64,000 nt of DNA from Crocinitomix catalasitica ATCC 23190 (GTDB taxonomy: Bacteria; Bacteroidota; Bacteroidia; Flavobacteriales_D; Crocinitomicaceae), in assembly GCF_000621625.1 (NCBI RefSeq), contig NZ_JHXV01000021.1, positions 25,375 through 89,374 on the forward strand. Reading direction: 5' to 3'. The stretch's first letter is position 1; the number at the start of each line of letters is the position of its first letter. Of the stretch, positions 62,341-64,000 are shown piece by piece. The notes below the pieces were generated by a model. It was not told the origin of the DNA. It made no database searches and worked only from the letters and a program-made list of their open reading frames with translations. A program made the position numbers and the translations under genes.

Positions 62341-64000
62341 ATGTTAAGAATTTGTTGCCTCTTTCTATTTACACTACTTTCTAGTTCAATTGCTAATGCT
62401 CAATTAAAAGACTTTACGGCCTATGTAAATCCTTTTATTGGAACAGGTGGTCATGGACATACTTATCCAGGTGTAGCAATGCCTTTTGGTATGGTACAAT
62501 TATCTCCAGACACCAGACTAGACGGCTGGGATGGTTGTGGAGGTTACCATTATAGCGATTCTGTTATATACGGATTTAGTCATACACATTTAAGCGGTAC
62601 TGGTGTTTCTGATTATGGCGACTTACTTTTAATGCCTTTTACAGGAATTACAGAATGGGAAAGTGGTTACCCGAATTCACAAGGTTATGGCGCAAAATTC
62701 AGTCATCAATCGGAAGAGGCAAATGCTGGTTATTACAAGGTCGAATTATTTGAGGATGACATAAAAGTCGAACTTACAACGACTCAAAGATGCGGAATTC
62801 ATCGCTATACTTTTCCAGAATGGGAAACAAAAAAATTATTACTCGACCTCAATCATAGAGACAAAGTTTTAGACGCCGATCTTATTTTTATGAATGATTC
62901 GACAATAATAGGTAAGCGGATATCAGAAGCGTGGGCTACGGAACAGCATTTCTATTTTGCTATTCAATTTTCTGAAGCTGTAAAGGATAGGGTTTTAACT
63001 AAAAACAAACAAGGTAAACCTACGCAATTAGCTTTACAATTTGGTCATTTAAAAAAGGAATTGATCGTTAAAGTAGGTGCTTCAGCTGTTGATATTAAAG
63101 GTGCCTTGAACAATTTAAAAAAGGAAGGTTCAGTATGGGATTTTGATTCGTATTTAGCGGAGAATAAAAAAGTTTGGAATCAAGAATTGAGTAAACTTCA
63201 AATACAAACAGATGACAAAGACGAATTAAGTATTTTCTATACTGCAGTTTACCATAGTTATTTAAATCCTAATTTATTTTCGGATGTTGACAGCAGATAC
63301 CGTGGGATGGATCAGCAAATACATACAGCAGCTGATCATTCGCAATACACCGTTTTTTCATTGTGGGATACTTTTCGGGCGACTCATCCCCTATTTACTA
63401 TCATGCAAACGGAAAAGACTGTTGACTTTATCAATACTTTTCTAAATCAATATAAAGATGGTGGCATTCTTCCGATTTGGGAGCTTTCTGCGAATTATAC
63501 GCATTGTATGATCGGCTATCACGCCATTCCAGTAATTGTTGATGCTTATAATAAAGGTATTAGAAAATTCGATCACGAATTGGCATTAAAAGCAATGATC
63601 CATAGTGCAGAACAAGATCATTTAGGACTTAAAGACTATAAAAAGGCCGGATTTATTTCCTCTGAGAACGAATCTGAATCAGTTTCTAAAACATTAGAAT
63701 ATGCCTATGATGATTGGTGTATCGCTATATTTGCAGACTCTTTAGGACATGATTCTATCGCTTCCATTTTTTATAAACGTGCGCAATATTATAAAAACTT
63801 ATACCATCCAGATTCTAAATTCATGCAACCACGATTTAATGGAGGATGGAAAGATAACTTTAAACCAAGCGAAGTAACATTTGATTTTACAGAAGCGAAC
63901 TCATGGCAATATTCACTGTTTGTTCCCCAAGACATCAATGGGTTAATTGAATTATTAGGAGGAGCAGATAGTCTAGAACTATGGCTCGATAATTTATTTT
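62341..64000 (+). CDS. GH92 alpha-mannosidase, partial
   Basis: About 553 codons to the window edge; the 3' end is missing. A signal peptide ends ANAQ. The N-terminal GH92 domain shows VNPFIGTGGHGHTYPGVAMPFGMVQLSPDTRLDGWDGCGGYHY and HTHLSGTGVSDYGDLLLMP. Later, TVFSLWDTFRATHPLFTIMQTEK matches the catalytic (alpha/alpha)6 domain. Bacteroidota GH92 enzymes are calcium-dependent exo-alpha-1,2-, 1,3- or 1,4-mannosidases acting on N-glycans or mannans, usually on the outer membrane or in the periplasm. The upstream sugar kinase and transporter would use the released mannose. The catalytic acid region probably falls beyond the window. Confidence 0.92.
   Translation, partial: MLRICCLFLFTLLSSSIANAQLKDFTAYVNPFIGTGGHGHTYPGVAMPFGMVQLSPDTRLDGWDGCGGYHYSDSVIYGFSHTHLSGTGVSDYGDLLLMPFTGITEWESGYPNSQGYGAKFSHQSEEANAGYYKVELFEDDIKVELTTTQRCGIHRYTFPEWETKKLLLDLNHRDKVLDADLIFMNDSTIIGKRISEAWATEQHFYFAIQFSEAVKDRVLTKNKQGKPTQLALQFGHLKKELIVKVGASAVDIKGALNNLKKEGSVWDFDSYLAENKKVWNQELSKLQIQTDDKDELSIFYTAVYHSYLNPNLFSDVDSRYRGMDQQIHTAADHSQYTVFSLWDTFRATHPLFTIMQTEKTVDFINTFLNQYKDGGILPIWELSANYTHCMIGYHAIPVIVDAYNKGIRKFDHELALKAMIHSAEQDHLGLKDYKKAGFISSENESESVSKTLEYAYDDWCIAIFADSLGHDSIASIFYKRAQYYKNLYHPDSKFMQPRFNGGWKDNFKPSEVTFDFTEANSWQYSLFVPQDINGLIELLGGADSLELWLDNLF

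Overview
The window is a stretch of AT-rich bacterial chromosome, almost certainly from a member of the Bacteroidota, order Flavobacteriales. The evidence is two secreted proteins with C-terminal type IX secretion (T9SS) sorting domains, a PorP/SprF family protein, a decayed gliding-motility-type C-terminal domain, long Bacteroidota-type NusB and DnaX tail proteins, many short lipoproteins, and promoters matching the Bacteroidota -7 box TAnnTTTG rather than TATAAT. I cannot fix genus or family. Start codons were moved to internal ATGs where signal peptides, promoters or domain edges required it. Most of the window is housekeeping; there is no rRNA, no tRNA, no CRISPR array, no intact insertion sequence and no prophage that I can see.

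Layout. 0-9 kb: a T9SS cargo protein with an Omp28/thioredoxin-like fold, a NUDIX hydrolase, an acyl-CoA carboxylase beta subunit, a methyltransferase, ElbB, a DCC-family thiol oxidoreductase, an AI-2E-type permease, then a small stress-like module (Cys-rich 42-residue peptide, 72-residue protein, DinB-fold protein) divergent from a WYL regulator, with an operator-like palindrome over the dinB promoter. 9-14 kb: chorismate synthase, a phosphohexomutase, an acyl-CoA reductase divergent from a ferredoxin, and ComB. 14-22 kb: a 1850-residue alpha-2-macroglobulin lipoprotein, a zinc-ribbon protein, a membrane transglutaminase-like protein and 3-hydroxybutyryl-CoA dehydrogenase. 22-27 kb: a giant TPR-PAS-GAF-SpoIIE phosphatase. 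27-33 kb: the rpsF-rpsR-rplI operon, a dnaX gene split into two overlapping frames, and the leucine dehydrogenase-nusB-DUF1573-yajC operon. 33-36 kb: an ABC exporter, a TrmH-type methyltransferase and ttcA. 36-44 kb: a pseudogene remnant, a superfamily II helicase, trxB, recR, menC, an archaemetzincin with folD, and two lipoproteins (one a cytochrome c). 44-52 kb: lpdA, a collagen-like Gly-rich lipoprotein with an M61 PDZ protease and a membrane protein, RidA, PorP/SprF, and a PabA/TrpG amidotransferase. 52-55 kb: a lytic transglycosylase and a second Omp28-type T9SS protein. 55-60 kb: an overlapping polysaccharide cluster (asnB, GT4, WcaF-like acetyltransferase, GT2). 60-64 kb: a mannose-type catabolic operon (FucP-like MFS transporter, ROK sugar kinase, GH92 mannosidase truncated by the window end).

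No single locus is a clear new defence or mobile system. The observations I rate highest are: the two-frame dnaX with a separate tau-type tail (29173-29796); the collagen-like lipoprotein/M61 protease/membrane protein operon (46250-49577); the DinB/WYL switch with its palindrome; two genes whose consensus -7 box sits only 4 nt from the start codon (menC and the 42-residue peptide), suggesting leaderless mRNAs; and gene debris at 36.0-36.3 kb and 51.9-52.1 kb.
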